Source of the DNA: Planctomycetota bacterium
Lineage (GTDB): Bacteria > Planctomycetota > Phycisphaerae > WQYP01
DNA length: 5,095 nucleotides
Direction: 5' to 3'
Assembly: GCA_021805585.1 (NCBI GenBank)
Contig: JAJZEY010000435.1
Location: forward strand, 1 to 5,095
Both the position numbers and the translations under genes were made by a program. This document shows positions 4,886 to 5,095 of the stretch, piece by piece. The notes beneath the pieces were generated by a model, which saw only the letters and a list, made by a program, of their open reading frames with translations, was not told the DNA's origin and did no database searches. Positions within the stretch are counted from its first letter, which is position 1. Each line of letters begins with the position of its first letter.

Positions 4886-4920
4886 TCGGTTGCCCTGTGG
4901 CCAATGTGGTCGGCAACCGA
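4886..4920 (+). promoter_or_regulatory. 9-bp hairpin in the leader of the E1 alpha gene
   Basis: TCGGTTGCC (4886-4894) pairs perfectly with GGCAACCGA (4912-4920) around a 17-nt loop that itself holds TGGCCA. No T-run follows, so it is not an intrinsic terminator. A 10-bp palindrome TTTTGCAAAA (4943-4952) lies just before the ribosome binding site. Either could be a regulator site or a leader RNA structure; no known riboswitch class is recognised. Confidence 0.4.
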
Positions 4921-4962
4921 TCTGGGAGCGGTGTTTACGGTCTTTTGCAAAAAGGTGTCAAT

Positions 4963-5095
4963 GTGACGACCATGGTTGAAACAAGTCTAAAAGTTGAACC
5001 CTCCGTTTCCCAAATGCTGGATTGGTACCGGCAAATGGCCCTTATTCGGCAGTTCGAAACGCGCTGTTCACAGTCCTATCAGCAGCAAAAAATTG
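4963..5095 (+). CDS. pdhA: Pyruvate dehydrogenase E1 component alpha subunit, N-terminal fragment
   Basis: The 44 codons in the window read MTTMVETSLKVEP, then SVSQMLDWYRQMALIRQFET, then RCSQSYQQQKI. The pattern of a short variable leader, then L-x-x-Y-R-x-M-x-L-I-R-x-F-E-x-R-x-x-Q-x-Y-x-x-x-K-I, is the conserved opening of thiamine diphosphate-dependent 2-oxoacid dehydrogenase E1 alpha subunits, which decarboxylate pyruvate and pass the acyl group to the lipoyl domain of E2 in the cytoplasm. Among these, the pyruvate enzyme fits best, but branched-chain 2-oxoacid or acetoin dehydrogenase alpha subunits start in a similar way. The thiamine-binding and catalytic regions lie beyond the right edge. 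GTG at 4963 is chosen because AAGGTG (4952-4957) sits 5 nt upstream; the next in-frame ATG, at 4972, would be 14 nt away. The ATG at 4961 is followed at once by TGA and is not a start. Confidence 0.8.
   Translation, partial: MTTMVETSLKVEPSVSQMLDWYRQMALIRQFETRCSQSYQQQKI

Overview
The window looks like a piece of a moderately GC-rich chromosome from the Planctomycetota, or less likely another PVC-group phylum such as Verrucomicrobiota or Lentisphaerota. Three things suggest this: a secreted protein ending in a PEP-CTERM sorting tag, an adjacent single-gene pseudopilin with a type IV prepilin leader and a C-terminal ADGH motif (a combination very abundant in planctomycetes), and long intergenic stretches full of short hairpin repeats. 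The assignment is inferred from protein style, not from a marker gene.

Layout. Positions 1-23 (minus) hold the first codons of a gene that runs off the left edge. It has a near-perfect ribosome binding site and begins MHFVGIDV, which resembles the start of IS110-family transposases. Positions 24-471 hold no convincing gene, but contain two abutting hairpins, a 65-bp repeat (copy A), several more hairpins and a 29-bp repeat (copy B) that overlaps a likely terminator. Positions 472-2139 (minus) encode a 555-residue exported alpha/beta-hydrolase-like protein. Positions 2140-2299 hold its likely promoter and the strong terminator of the next gene upstream. Positions 2300-3112 (minus) encode a 270-residue PEP-CTERM protein. 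Positions 3201-4088 (minus) encode a 295-residue pseudopilin-like protein with its own promoter near 4214-4241. Positions 4104-4962 are non-coding and repeat-rich, with second copies of repeats A and B. From 4963 (plus) the N-terminus of a pyruvate dehydrogenase E1 alpha-type subunit begins and runs off the right edge, preceded by a good promoter and a leader with a 9-bp hairpin.

How the genes relate. The three complete genes all run leftwards and all encode exported or envelope proteins. The pseudopilin and PEP-CTERM genes are 88 bp apart and may share the promoter upstream of the pseudopilin, with a strong intrinsic terminator after the PEP-CTERM gene. The hydrolase has its own -10 box and is probably transcribed separately. 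The central-metabolism gene at the right edge is divergent and unrelated in function.

The most notable structure outside the genes is a pair of repeats (A then B, same order and orientation) that lies on both sides of the three-gene block, about 4.3 kb apart. A structured non-coding stretch just upstream of the putative IS110-type gene is a candidate region for a guide (bridge) RNA. I see no clear evidence of a wholly new multi-gene system in this window.
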